From contig LR778114.1 in assembly GCA_902809825.1 (NCBI GenBank), positions 744,001 through 808,000 of the forward strand: a stretch of 64,000 bases of DNA, in the 5' to 3' direction. The first letter of the stretch is position 1; each line of letters starts with the position of its first letter. Shown in pieces: positions 8,592 to 16,016 of this stretch. The notes below the pieces were generated by a model. That model saw only the letters and a program-made list of their open reading frames with translations. It was not told the origin of the DNA and made no database searches. Origin of the DNA: Candidatus Hydrogenisulfobacillus filiaventi. Its GTDB lineage: Bacteria > Bacillota > Sulfobacillia > Sulfobacillales > R501. Made by a program: the position numbers and the translations under genes.

Positions 8592-8606
8592 TACCGAGGT
8601 ACGGTA
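8592..8606. promoter_or_regulatory. TACCG-N5-CGGTA dyad, possible operator
   Basis: An exact inverted repeat just downstream of the predicted transcription start of the sulfur operon, in a position suited to a repressor. A partial third half-site (TATACCG) follows at 8610-8616. The binding protein is unknown. Confidence 0.4.
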
Positions 8607-8692
8607 AATATACCGACGCGAAAGGGACTAGTCGGTTCGACCGGACCCAGGGTTGGAAGCCGGGGGAAGTCCCCCTCAGGGAGGCCCTGAAC

Positions 8693-9277
8693 ATGCAGCG
8701 AGCGGACACGGCACGCGTGGTGGTGCTGGGGGCGGGTCTGGCCCTGCTGGCCGCCGGATGTGGTACTGCCCAGGCGCAGGGGAACGGCGGCACCCCCTCC
8801 CCGGCCGCGGTGCAGGCGGCGCTGGTGGCCCGGGTTGATCGCTATTTTGCCCAGGCGGGCGCCAACGGGACCTATCAGATTACGACCAAGCAGCTGTATC
8901 AGGATTTGCAGCGGGATCCGCAGAACTACTTCGTCATGGATGTCCGTCTGCCGCAGAACAAGGACAACTACGGGGTCATTGCCTACGGCTATGATGGCTA
9001 CCATATCCCGGGCGCGGTCAGCATCCCCTATCCGGATGTGGCCAAGGACCTGAGCCGCATCCCCCGCAACAAGACCGTGGTCACCGTCTGCTACACCGGC
9101 CAGTGGGCCAATCAGACCGCCGCCATCCTGCGGCTGCTGGGTTACAAGGCCTACGCCCTGCACCTCTCCATGAGCGACTGGAACCAGAGGACCGACGTGC
9201 TGCCGCCGCGGGCCAAGGTGCCCGACTATCCGCTGGTGTCCGGTACCCAGCCCGGCACCTTCCCGTCGACACCCTGA
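8693..9277 (+). CDS. exported rhodanese-domain lipoprotein
   Basis: 194 residues. The ATG follows CAGGGAGG by about 9 nt. The N-terminus has basic residues, a hydrophobic run and a lipobox-like LLAAGC (Cys about 23), so the protein is probably lipid-anchored outside the membrane. The rest is a single rhodanese fold: FVMDVRLPQN (CH2A-like start), GYHIPGAVSIPY, and the active loop VTVCYTGQWANQ with the catalytic Cys at about residue 133. Rhodaneses carry sulfane sulfur as a cysteine persulfide, typically from thiosulfate or polysulfide. As first gene of the sulfur operon it is a candidate for extracellular sulfane-sulfur capture. Confidence 0.87.
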   Translation: MQRADTARVVVLGAGLALLAAGCGTAQAQGNGGTPSPAAVQAALVARVDRYFAQAGANGTYQITTKQLYQDLQRDPQNYFVMDVRLPQNKDNYGVIAYGYDGYHIPGAVSIPYPDVAKDLSRIPRNKTVVTVCYTGQWANQTAAILRLLGYKAYALHLSMSDWNQRTDVLPPRAKVPDYPLVSGTQPGTFPSTP

Positions 9278-9299
9278 TTCCTGCGGGAGGAGGCGCGCC

Positions 9300-10706
9300 A
9301 TGCTGGGGGCCGGCTTTCTCATCTACATCGCGGTCGCGTCCTGGGTGACCGGCCTCGCGGCGCTGGCCCTGGCCGCCCGGGTGGACCCGGGGTTGGGGGA
9401 GGGCCCGCGGTGGGTGCTGGGCCCGGCGGCGGCCGGTGCGCCCCTGGCGGCCCTGCTGTTGCTGGCGGGGGCCGCCACGGGTACCCTGCCCGGCGCCCGG
9501 GCGGCCGCCCTGCGGGCGGCCGCCCCGCCGCTGCTGCTGACCTTGCTGGCGGCCGGCGTGCGGCGGCGCCCGGCGGCGGTGCTGGTGCTGGAAGCGCTGG
9601 GGCTGCTGGTGGCGGACCATGCCGCCGAGTCCGCCCTCTGGCTCCGGCCCCTGCCCCTGCCGGGGCCCCGTCTGGCGGCCGGGCCGTGGCCGGCTACCGG
9701 CTGGTTCCTGCTGCATCAGCTGCTGGCGGGTCTGAGTGTGGCGGGCCTCCTGCTGGCGGCAGCCGGATTCCTGGCCCCGGCCCGCCCCGGCGGGCGCGCG
9801 GAGGGGGGGCGGGCGCTGCTGTGGGGGGTGCTGGCGCTGGTGCCCCAGCCCCTGGTGGGCTACCGCTACTGCGAGACCCTGCTGCGCTACTACACCCCCG
9901 CCTGGGCCCGGCTGATGGGCGGGGCGGTGCGTCACCTCTGGTTCGATGCCAGCTTCGGGGTGACCGCCCTCTTCACCGGCGCCCTGGCGGCGGTGGCAGC
10001 GGTCTACCTCCGGCCCCCCTCCCGACCGCTGGCGGTGCGGCTGCTGACCGCGGTCTGCCTTCTCCTGGCCGGGGCGGGTATCGCCTGGTTGCTGCGGGAG
10101 GGCGGGCGCATCATGGTGCCGGCCTTCACCCGCACCATGGCGGTGGCGGCGCTGACGGGCCTCGCCGCCGGGTTGGCGGCGGCCGCCTTCTCGGTCCGTG
10201 GTCTGGTGACGGGCCTGGCGGGACTGGCCCTGGTGGTGATGGGGCTGATGGGATGGTCCTGGGTGGCGGCGGACGCGCCCTTGGCCTGGGCCAACGGCTG
10301 GATCCGGCGCCCGCCGGCGCCCCCGGTGAGCGTGGGGGCAGGGTACCGGGTGGCGCTCGACGCCGGCTGCTTCACCTGTCATGGGGACGGGGGCGGGTCG
10401 CAGTGGCCCAATCCCGGGGATCCGGCCCAGTATGTGCCCGCCTGGGATTCGCCCGCCTTTGCCGGGGTCTTTGATAGCCGCGGGGGCCGGCAGCGCTTGT
10501 GGACGGTGCTGTGGGACGGGCAGTACGCCTACCGTCAGCGCTATTACCCGCACGGCGGCAACTGGTCGGTGGCCTACCACACGGTGGACAACGCCTACGT
10601 GGTGCCGGCCTGGGCGGGGGTGCTCTCCCGGCGGGACCTGCAAAGTCTGATTGCGTATATCCAGAGCCTGGCCCCGCCGGCGGCCGGCGGGGGCCGGAAG
10701 GGGTGA
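9300..10706 (+). CDS. polytopic membrane protein with C-terminal cytochrome c domain
   Basis: 468 residues; ATG after GGGAGGAGG. About nine to ten hydrophobic helices fill residues 1-330. I do not recognise the family of this membrane part, though it has several His/Tyr/Arg-containing segments (YRYCETLLRYY). Residues about 345-460 form a monoheme cytochrome c domain with CFTCH for covalent heme and a closing helix LQSLIAYIQSL. The usual axial-ligand Met of the MPAW-type motif is replaced (VVPAW) and the domain contains no Met at all. The position between a rhodanese lipoprotein and DsrE suggests a membrane redox partner that takes electrons from sulfur oxidation. That role is inference. Confidence 0.75.
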   Translation: MLGAGFLIYIAVASWVTGLAALALAARVDPGLGEGPRWVLGPAAAGAPLAALLLLAGAATGTLPGARAAALRAAAPPLLLTLLAAGVRRRPAAVLVLEALGLLVADHAAESALWLRPLPLPGPRLAAGPWPATGWFLLHQLLAGLSVAGLLLAAAGFLAPARPGGRAEGGRALLWGVLALVPQPLVGYRYCETLLRYYTPAWARLMGGAVRHLWFDASFGVTALFTGALAAVAAVYLRPPSRPLAVRLLTAVCLLLAGAGIAWLLREGGRIMVPAFTRTMAVAALTGLAAGLAAAAFSVRGLVTGLAGLALVVMGLMGWSWVAADAPLAWANGWIRRPPAPPVSVGAGYRVALDAGCFTCHGDGGGSQWPNPGDPAQYVPAWDSPAFAGVFDSRGGRQRLWTVLWDGQYAYRQRYYPHGGNWSVAYHTVDNAYVVPAWAGVLSRRDLQSLIAYIQSLAPPAAGGGRKG

Positions 10707-10710
10707 GATC

Positions 10711-11073
10711 ATGGCGACCTTGACCATCCTGGTGGCGGCGGCCCCAGAGCACAGCGAACACGGCCGCTTCGCCTTCGAGCTGGCGCGGGCCGCCCGCGGG
10801 CGGGGGCACCGGGTGCGGATCTTCGGGATCGCGGACGGGGTCTGGCATGCCCGTGCCGTCCCCGGGGAGGGCCCGGAACGCCCCTCCCTGACCGAGGAGC
10901 TGGCGGCCTGGCTGGCGGCGGACGGGGCGGCGGAGCTGGCGGTCTGTTCCCACTCCGGGGAGGAGCGAGGGCTGGACGGGATGCAGCTGATCCCGGGGGT
11001 GGTGCGGTCCAGCACTTCCCAGTTCGGGAGCATGGTGGCGGAGGCGGACCGGTGTGTCTGCCTGGTGCCCTAA
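10711..11073 (+). CDS. dsrE: DsrE/TusD-family sulfur-transfer protein
   Basis: 120 residues; ATG 4 nt after the upstream stop. The DsrE-like alpha/beta fold begins with TLTILVAAAPEHSEHGRFAFEL. The conserved persulfide cysteine lies in AVCSHSGEERG at residue 79, matching the catalytic Cys78 of E. coli TusD and the active Cys of DsrE. It is the first of three DsrE-superfamily genes in the order E, F, H. In sulfur oxidisers the DsrEFH hexamer accepts sulfur from TusA; in E. coli TusBCD serves tRNA thiolation. Confidence 0.85.
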   Translation: MATLTILVAAAPEHSEHGRFAFELARAARGRGHRVRIFGIADGVWHARAVPGEGPERPSLTEELAAWLAADGAAELAVCSHSGEERGLDGMQLIPGVVRSSTSQFGSMVAEADRCVCLVP

Positions 11074-11088
11074 GAGGAGGTGGGGAGC

Positions 11089-11445
11089 ATGGCCGACCGG
11101 CTGCTGATCCTGGTCCGGCGGCCGCCGGTGGGTACCCATAACAGCCTGGAGGCCTTCCGGGTCGCCCTGGGGCTCCTGGTGGGCAATGTGGAGCCGGCGG
11201 TGGTGCTGCTGGAGGACGGGGTCTACAACGCCCTCCCCGGGGTGGATCCCACTCGGGTGGGGCGGGCGGCCCTGGGGGTGTTCCTGGAGGAGGCGGTGGA
11301 CTGGGAGGTGCCCATCTACCTGGTGCGGGAGGACGCCCAGGCCCGGGGCCTGGATCCGGCGCAGCTGGCCTCCTTCGTGCGCCCGCTGGCGCGGGCGGAG
11401 TTGGGGGCGCTGATCCGGGAGTACGGGACCGTGGCCGGGTTTTAG
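11089..11445 (+). CDS. dsrF: DsrF/TusC-family sulfur-transfer subunit
   Basis: 118 residues with AAGAGGAGG before the ATG. The start LLILVRRPPVGTHNSLEAFR and the segment VVLLEDGVYNAL are typical of the DsrF/TusC branch, the middle subunit of the DsrEFH/TusDCB complex. There is no cysteine, as expected because this subunit is structural. It sits between dsrE and dsrH with short spacers. Confidence 0.82.
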   Translation: MADRLLILVRRPPVGTHNSLEAFRVALGLLVGNVEPAVVLLEDGVYNALPGVDPTRVGRAALGVFLEEAVDWEVPIYLVREDAQARGLDPAQLASFVRPLARAELGALIREYGTVAGF

Positions 11446-11467
11446 GGGTCCGGGGAGGGAGGCAACC

Positions 11468-11779
11468 ATGACGCTGGTGATTACCGGCAGCAGCCGGGGC
11501 GGGGAGCTGCCCCCGGAAACCCTGCGCCTGCTGGACAGCCTGCTGGACACAAACGAGCCGGTGACGCTCCTGGCCTACGGCGACGCGGTCTACGCCCTGG
11601 CCGCCGGAGCGCCGGGAGCGGCCGCCCTGACGAGCCGTCCGGGCCTGGCCCTGGCGGCGGTGGCCGCCGACCTGGCCGCCCGGGGCCTGGGGGATCCCGC
11701 CCCGGGGGTAGAGGCCATTGATTACGGGCAGGCGGTGGACCGCATCTTCGCGGCCGGCCGCATCTGCACCTGGGTGTAG
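11468..11779 (+). CDS. dsrH: DsrH/TusB-family sulfur-transfer subunit
   Basis: 103 residues; ATG after GGGAGG. It has the small DsrH fold with VTLLAYGDAVYAL and the C-terminal DYGQAVDRIF...CTW, close to the family's terminal pattern. One Cys (GRICTWV) lies four residues from the end, close to the position of the DsrH cysteine that takes part in sulfur transfer. It completes the E-F-H set. Confidence 0.8.
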   Translation: MTLVITGSSRGGELPPETLRLLDSLLDTNEPVTLLAYGDAVYALAAGAPGAAALTSRPGLALAAVAADLAARGLGDPAPGVEAIDYGQAVDRIFAAGRICTWV

Positions 11780-11832
11780 GCTTGGGGACGGGCCCGGCTG
11801 GACGACGGGGACGCGAAAAGGAGGGCATAACC

Positions 11833-12099
11833 ATGGAAGGAACGTCGCGCGAGGAGCTGCTGGAGCGGGAGCCGGACGACATCCTGGACGTGCGGGGGGA
11901 GACCTGCCCCTTTCCGGCCCTGCACAGCCAGAAGAAGCTGATGCGGATGCCGGTGGGCACCGTGCTGGAAATCCTGATCGACCATCCGCCCTCGGCCGAG
12001 GAGACCATTCCCGGCATTTGTGCCCAGCACAACTGGCCGTATGCCTCGGTCAAAGAGGGCGACAGCTGGCGCATCCGCATCCGCAAGACGGGGCGTTGA
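11833..12099 (+). CDS. tusA: TusA sulfur-carrier protein
   Basis: 88 residues; ATG after AAAAGGAGGGC. The SirA/TusA signature is present: DVRGETCPFPAL, with the CPxP cysteine at residue 25 that carries the persulfide. The two-layer sandwich is complete. TusA passes sulfur to DsrEFH/TusBCD and accepts it from cysteine desulfurase or rhodanese. Its position between DsrEFH and a YeeE transporter supports a dedicated sulfur relay. Confidence 0.92.
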   Translation: MEGTSREELLEREPDDILDVRGETCPFPALHSQKKLMRMPVGTVLEILIDHPPSAEETIPGICAQHNWPYASVKEGDSWRIRIRKTGR

Positions 12100-12129
12100 G
12101 GGCAACGGCGACGAAAGGGGGGTTCCGGG

Positions 12130-13383
12130 TTGGGCGCGGTGATTGCCAATCTGCCGGCAGAAATCCCGGGATGGCTGCTGGTGGCCATCTTCTGCCTGAT
12201 GGGGATCGGGCTGGGGGTGGTGCTGGAGCGGAGCCGGTTCTGCTTCACCACCGCCTTTCAGGAGACCATGGAGTTCCATAACCCCTGGATCCTGCAGGGG
12301 GTCTTCCTCTTCCTCGGCATTTCGGCCATCGTGTTCTCCGCCTTTACCCAGAGCGGCACCGTCCATCCGGTGATGGTGGACCAGGGCTGGTACACGGTGG
12401 TGGGCGGCTTCCTGTTCGGGGTCGGCATCGCCATGTGCGGGGCCTGCGCCACCGGGCAGTTGTTCCGGGCCGGGTCCGGTTACGTGGCCAACTGGCTGGA
12501 GTTCATCGGGGCCGGCCTGGGCGGCACCCTGTTCGTGCTCTTCGTCTATCAGCCGGTGGAGAAGCCGGCGCTGGCCGCCTCCCGCCCCATCACCCTCTAC
12601 GGGGCCCTGCATCTCCCCCCGCTGGTCTGGGGGCTGTTCACGGGGGCGGTGTTCATCGGGCTGGCGTTCTGGCTGCGCCGCTTTGTCCCTCAGCGCAAGG
12701 CCCAGGGCTACCAGGAGAAGGCCTTTACCTTCTCCCTCAAGCAGCCCTGGCATCCCTATGCGGGCGGGGTGGCGCTGGCGGTGCTGACTGTACTCTACGT
12801 GGTCCTGTCCGCCGGACAGTCCATGAGCGTCATGAGCCCCAACACCCTCTCCATCGCCTGGCTGCTTAACTGGATTACGCGGCCCCTGGGCTACAACCTG
12901 GCGGATAAGCCCTGGTTCGCCATGGGGCAGGTGCACGGCCGCCTGCTTTCGCGGCTCGACCCCTTGAGCCTCAACCGGCTGGCGGTGGCGCATGTGGGAC
13001 ACCACTTGGGCTACCTGGCCCTGGGCATCTGGCTCTTCATTCCCATCTCCATCCTGGGGGCCTTCCTCTCCTCCAAGGTGGCGGGCGACTTCCGTATCCG
13101 CATCCCCGCCCGCCGCTCCAAGCTGTTGTGGTACCTGATAGGCGGGGTGTTCATGGGCTTCGGGGCGCAGATGGCGCTGGGCTGCAACATCACCGCCTGG
13201 TCGGACAGCTTTGCGGTGCGGATGGACCTCTCCGGACTGCTGTTCACGGTGGGGCTGTTCCCGGGGGTGTGGTTCGGCACCCAGCTGGACGAGTGGATCG
13301 CGGAGCGCATCTGGAGCAACCGGACCCTGGCGGCCAAGCGGCGCACGGCGCCGGTATCCTCACCGGCCCCCACCACCCGCTGA
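12130..13383 (+). CDS. YeeE/YedE (TsuA)-family sulfur-compound transporter
   Basis: 417 residues in about ten helices, two pseudo-symmetric halves. The conserved cysteine motifs of the thiosulfate transporter TsuA are present: RSRFCFTTAF near residue 40, GVGIAMCGACATGQLFRAG near residue 100, and GAQMALGCNITAW near residue 345. In TsuA these cysteines line a thiosulfate relay path. The TTG start lies about 9 nt after AAAGGGGGG. Linkage to TusA is common in bacteria that use thiosulfate. The loop between halves is longer than in short YeeE proteins. Confidence 0.88.
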   Translation: MGAVIANLPAEIPGWLLVAIFCLMGIGLGVVLERSRFCFTTAFQETMEFHNPWILQGVFLFLGISAIVFSAFTQSGTVHPVMVDQGWYTVVGGFLFGVGIAMCGACATGQLFRAGSGYVANWLEFIGAGLGGTLFVLFVYQPVEKPALAASRPITLYGALHLPPLVWGLFTGAVFIGLAFWLRRFVPQRKAQGYQEKAFTFSLKQPWHPYAGGVALAVLTVLYVVLSAGQSMSVMSPNTLSIAWLLNWITRPLGYNLADKPWFAMGQVHGRLLSRLDPLSLNRLAVAHVGHHLGYLALGIWLFIPISILGAFLSSKVAGDFRIRIPARRSKLLWYLIGGVFMGFGAQMALGCNITAWSDSFAVRMDLSGLLFTVGLFPGVWFGTQLDEWIAERIWSNRTLAAKRRTAPVSSPAPTTR

Positions 13384-13407
13384 GGCACGGGAAGGAGGCG
13401 GATCCTG

Positions 13408-13731
13408 ATGGAAATGGAAGGCCGGTGGCCGGTGGCGGTGGCCTTTGTCATTGCCGGCATCCTGACCGCGGTGCTGGCCCTGTTCCCGCCGGGAGCGGCG
13501 GCCCGCGGCGGGCCGGTGCCCGCCCGCACCACCGCCGTCACCCCCCAGGCCCCCCGCCGGGGGCGGCAGCCCCGCCCCCGCGGTCGGCTGCGGCGGCTAG
13601 CCGCAGGCTGGCGTCCGCGATGGCCGGGGCGGCCCGCCCCGGCCATCCGGCATGCCCTCAGGCCGGCTCCCCGCCGCCCAGCACTTCCCACACCAGGGGC
13701 GGAGGGGCGACCGCCTCCGCGCTCCAGGTGA
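13408..13731 (+). CDS. small single-span membrane protein, end uncertain
   Basis: ATG follows GGAAGGAGG by 9 nt, so initiation looks real. Residues 8-28 (VAVAFVIAGILTAVLALFPP) form one helix. The following 80 residues are Arg/Pro-rich and unconvincing; the frame passes a terminator-like hairpin at 13619-13647 and runs into the 3' end of the converging phosphorylase gene. A one-base shift in the C/G runs near 13541-13565 would stop it at about 13599. Last gene of the sulfur operon; function unknown. Confidence 0.45.
   Translation: MEMEGRWPVAVAFVIAGILTAVLALFPPGAAARGGPVPARTTAVTPQAPRRGRQPRPRGRLRRLAAGWRPRWPGRPAPAIRHALRPAPRRPALPTPGAEGRPPPRSR
13619..13647. terminator. terminator between the sulfur operon and the phosphorylase gene
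   Basis: A 13-bp perfect stem, GATGGCCGGGGCG (13619-13631) and CGCCCCGGCCATC (13635-13647), with a 3-nt loop between convergent transcription units. No T-run. Confidence 0.6.
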
Positions 13732-14953
13732 CGGCTGCGCCCAGGGCGGCCAAGGCATCCTCGGCCGCGGCTGCACTACGGGCGTAGACCACCCCCAGCT
13801 CATCCCCGGGGCGGACCGTCTGGCCGGTCTTGGCCCGGCACAGCACGCCCACGGCCGGGTCGACCCGGTCCCCCAGGCGATGCCGGCCGGCACCCAGCGC
13901 CAGGGCGGCCTCCCCCACCCGGCGGGCGTCGACGGCGGCGATCACGGCGGTGCGGTCGGCCCGCCACACCCGCTGCACCGGGGCCACCGGCAGCCCGCGC
14001 GCCACCGCCCCGGCATCCCCGCCCTGGGCTGTGATCCAGCGTTGAAAGCGGTCCCAGCCGCGGCCGTCGGCCAGGGCACAGGCGGCCTCCTCCCGCCCGG
14101 CGTCCGCGCCGGTGCCGCGGACGAGGGCCACCATGTGCCCGGCCAGGTGCAGCACCTCCTCGCGCAGGTCGGCCGGCCCTTGATTCTGCAGGCAGGCGGC
14201 GGCCTCGTTCACCTCCAGGGCGTTGCCTACCGCCCAGCCCAAGGGCTGGTCCATGTTGGTCAGGAGCGCACGCACCCGCCGTCCGTGGGCGGTGCCGATG
14301 CGGACCATGAGCCCAGCCAGCTCGCGCGCCCGTTGGCGGTCGCGCATGAAGGCGCCGCGCCCCGTCTTCACATCCAGCACGATGTTGGGGGTGCCGGCCG
14401 CCAGCTTCTTGCTCATGACCGAGGTGGCGATGAGGGGGATGGAGTCGACGGTGGCGGTCACGTCGCGCAGGGCGTACAGCCGGCCGTCGGCCGGTGCCAG
14501 TTGCGGGGACTGGGCCACCACCGCCACCCCCACCGCCGCCACCTGGCGGCGGACGGCGGCGGTGTCCAGGGCGACCCGGAAGCCGGGAATGGCTTCCAGC
14601 TTGTCCAGCGTGCCGCCGGTGTGCCCGAGCCCCCGGCCCGACATCTTGGCCACCGGGATGCCGAGGGAGGCCACCAGGGGCGCCAGCACCAGGGTGGTCT
14701 TGTCGCCCACCCCGCCGGTGGAGTGTTTGTCCACCACGCCCAGCGGCTCCGCGGGCGGGGTGCCGCTGCGGGCCATGGCGTCGGCCAGGGCGAAGGTTTC
14801 CGCCTCGCTGAGGCCGTTGAGATAGGCGGCCATCAGCCAGGCCGCCAGCTGGTAGTCCGGCCAGCGCCCGTCGGTGATGCCCGCCACCAGGGTTCCGATT
14901 TCCGCCGGGGTGAGGGGGATCCGGTCGCGTGTCTTGGCAATCAGATCCAGCAT
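13658..14953 (-). CDS. pdp: pyrimidine-nucleoside (thymidine) phosphorylase
   Basis: 431 residues, the normal family length. It phosphorolyses thymidine/uridine/deoxyuridine to base plus (deoxy)ribose-1-phosphate. The signature SGRGLGHTGGTLDKLEAIPG and the phosphate loop KHSTGGVGDKTTL are intact, and the C-terminal domain includes AKTGQTVRPGDELG. The ATG at 14953 is preceded by GGGAAGGA; upstream in-frame codons would extend it into the divergent ABC promoter region. In low-G+C relatives it clusters with deoxyribose genes; here it is alone. Confidence 0.93.
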   Translation of the reverse strand: MLDLIAKTRDRIPLTPAEIGTLVAGITDGRWPDYQLAAWLMAAYLNGLSEAETFALADAMARSGTPPAEPLGVVDKHSTGGVGDKTTLVLAPLVASLGIPVAKMSGRGLGHTGGTLDKLEAIPGFRVALDTAAVRRQVAAVGVAVVAQSPQLAPADGRLYALRDVTATVDSIPLIATSVMSKKLAAGTPNIVLDVKTGRGAFMRDRQRARELAGLMVRIGTAHGRRVRALLTNMDQPLGWAVGNALEVNEAAACLQNQGPADLREEVLHLAGHMVALVRGTGADAGREEAACALADGRGWDRFQRWITAQGGDAGAVARGLPVAPVQRVWRADRTAVIAAVDARRVGEAALALGAGRHRLGDRVDPAVGVLCRAKTGQTVRPGDELGVVYARSAAAAEDALAALGAAVTWSAEAVAPPPLVWEVLGGGEPA

Positions 14954-15101
14954 GGGCCATCCGTCCTTCCCGGGGCCGCCGCCCCGATTCCAGCATGGCC
15001 GGTGCGGGCCCGGGTGACAACCGGCAGCAGGAATGCGGGGCCGGGATCGCGAATGTCTGCCAGGGCTGGCAGGAAGCGGGACCGGGAAAGGGATGACGCG
15101 G

Positions 15102-16016
15102 ATGGGACTGGAGGTCCAGGGGCTGCGCAAGCGGTTCGGATCCGAAACCGCCCTGGATGGGTTGGACCTGATAGTCGAAGAGGGGCAGGTGTACGGGCTG
15201 GTGGGCCCCAACGGGGCGGGCAAGACCACGGCCATGCGCATCCTGCTCCGTATCCTGGATGCGGATGCCGGCACGGTGCGTTGGAACGGGCAGCCGCTGG
15301 CGGCGGTGCCCCGCCAGCAGTTCGCTTACGTCCCCGAGGAGCGCGGCCTCTACCCCCGCATGACGGTGGAGGAACAGCTGGACTTTTTCGGCCGCCTGTG
15401 GGGGCTGGATCCCGCCGAGGCCCGGCGGCGCGGGCGGGAGTGGCTGGAGCGGCTGGAGCTGGCCCCCTACCGGACGCGGGCCGGCAGCGAGCTCAGCAAG
15501 GGCAACGCCCGCAAGCTGCAGCTGGCGGTGGCCCTCTTGGCTCGGCCCCGCCTGCTGGTGCTGGATGAGCCCTTCGAGGGACTGGATCCGGTGAATGTGG
15601 CAGTGCTGGAGGCGGCCATCCGCGAGGCCCGCGGACAGGGGACCACGGTGCTTTTCTCCAGCCACACCATGGAGTTTGTGGAGGCCTTGTGTGACGGGGT
15701 GACCCTCATCACCCATGGGCGGGCGCTGCTGGCGGGGCCGGTGGCGGCGGTGCGGGCGGCCGCCGGCTGGCGGGAGCTCACGATCCGCTTCCTGGAGGCG
15801 GACCCCGCCCGCCTGGAGCGGTTCGAGACCCTGGCCGGGCTGCCGGCGGGGGAGGCGGTGGGGGGGCGGCGCTACCGGGTGGCGCCGGACGTGGACCCCG
15901 GCTTCTATCTCAGCCGGGCCCAGCAGGCCGGCACCCTGCGCACCTTCTCGCTGGACTCGCCCTCCCTGAAGGCGGTCTACCTGCAGACGGTGGGCGGGGA
16001 GATGGTGCCGGCATGA
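15102..16016 (+). CDS. ABC transporter ATPase, NatA-like
   Basis: 304 residues. Walker A GPNGAGKTT near residue 40, signature LSKGNARKL in place of LSGGQ (as in many Nat-type exporters), Walker B LLVLDEPFEGLD, and H-loop FSSHTME. The C-terminal DUF4162-like extension (about 230-300) is typical of ABC-2 exporter ATPases. The ATG at 15102 is 9 nt after GGGAAAGGG; an in-frame ATG at 15093 abuts the site and is less likely. It overlaps the permease by ATGA, so the two are translationally coupled. Confidence 0.9.
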   Translation: MGLEVQGLRKRFGSETALDGLDLIVEEGQVYGLVGPNGAGKTTAMRILLRILDADAGTVRWNGQPLAAVPRQQFAYVPEERGLYPRMTVEEQLDFFGRLWGLDPAEARRRGREWLERLELAPYRTRAGSELSKGNARKLQLAVALLARPRLLVLDEPFEGLDPVNVAVLEAAIREARGQGTTVLFSSHTMEFVEALCDGVTLITHGRALLAGPVAAVRAAAGWRELTIRFLEADPARLERFETLAGLPAGEAVGGRRYRVAPDVDPGFYLSRAQQAGTLRTFSLDSPSLKAVYLQTVGGEMVPA

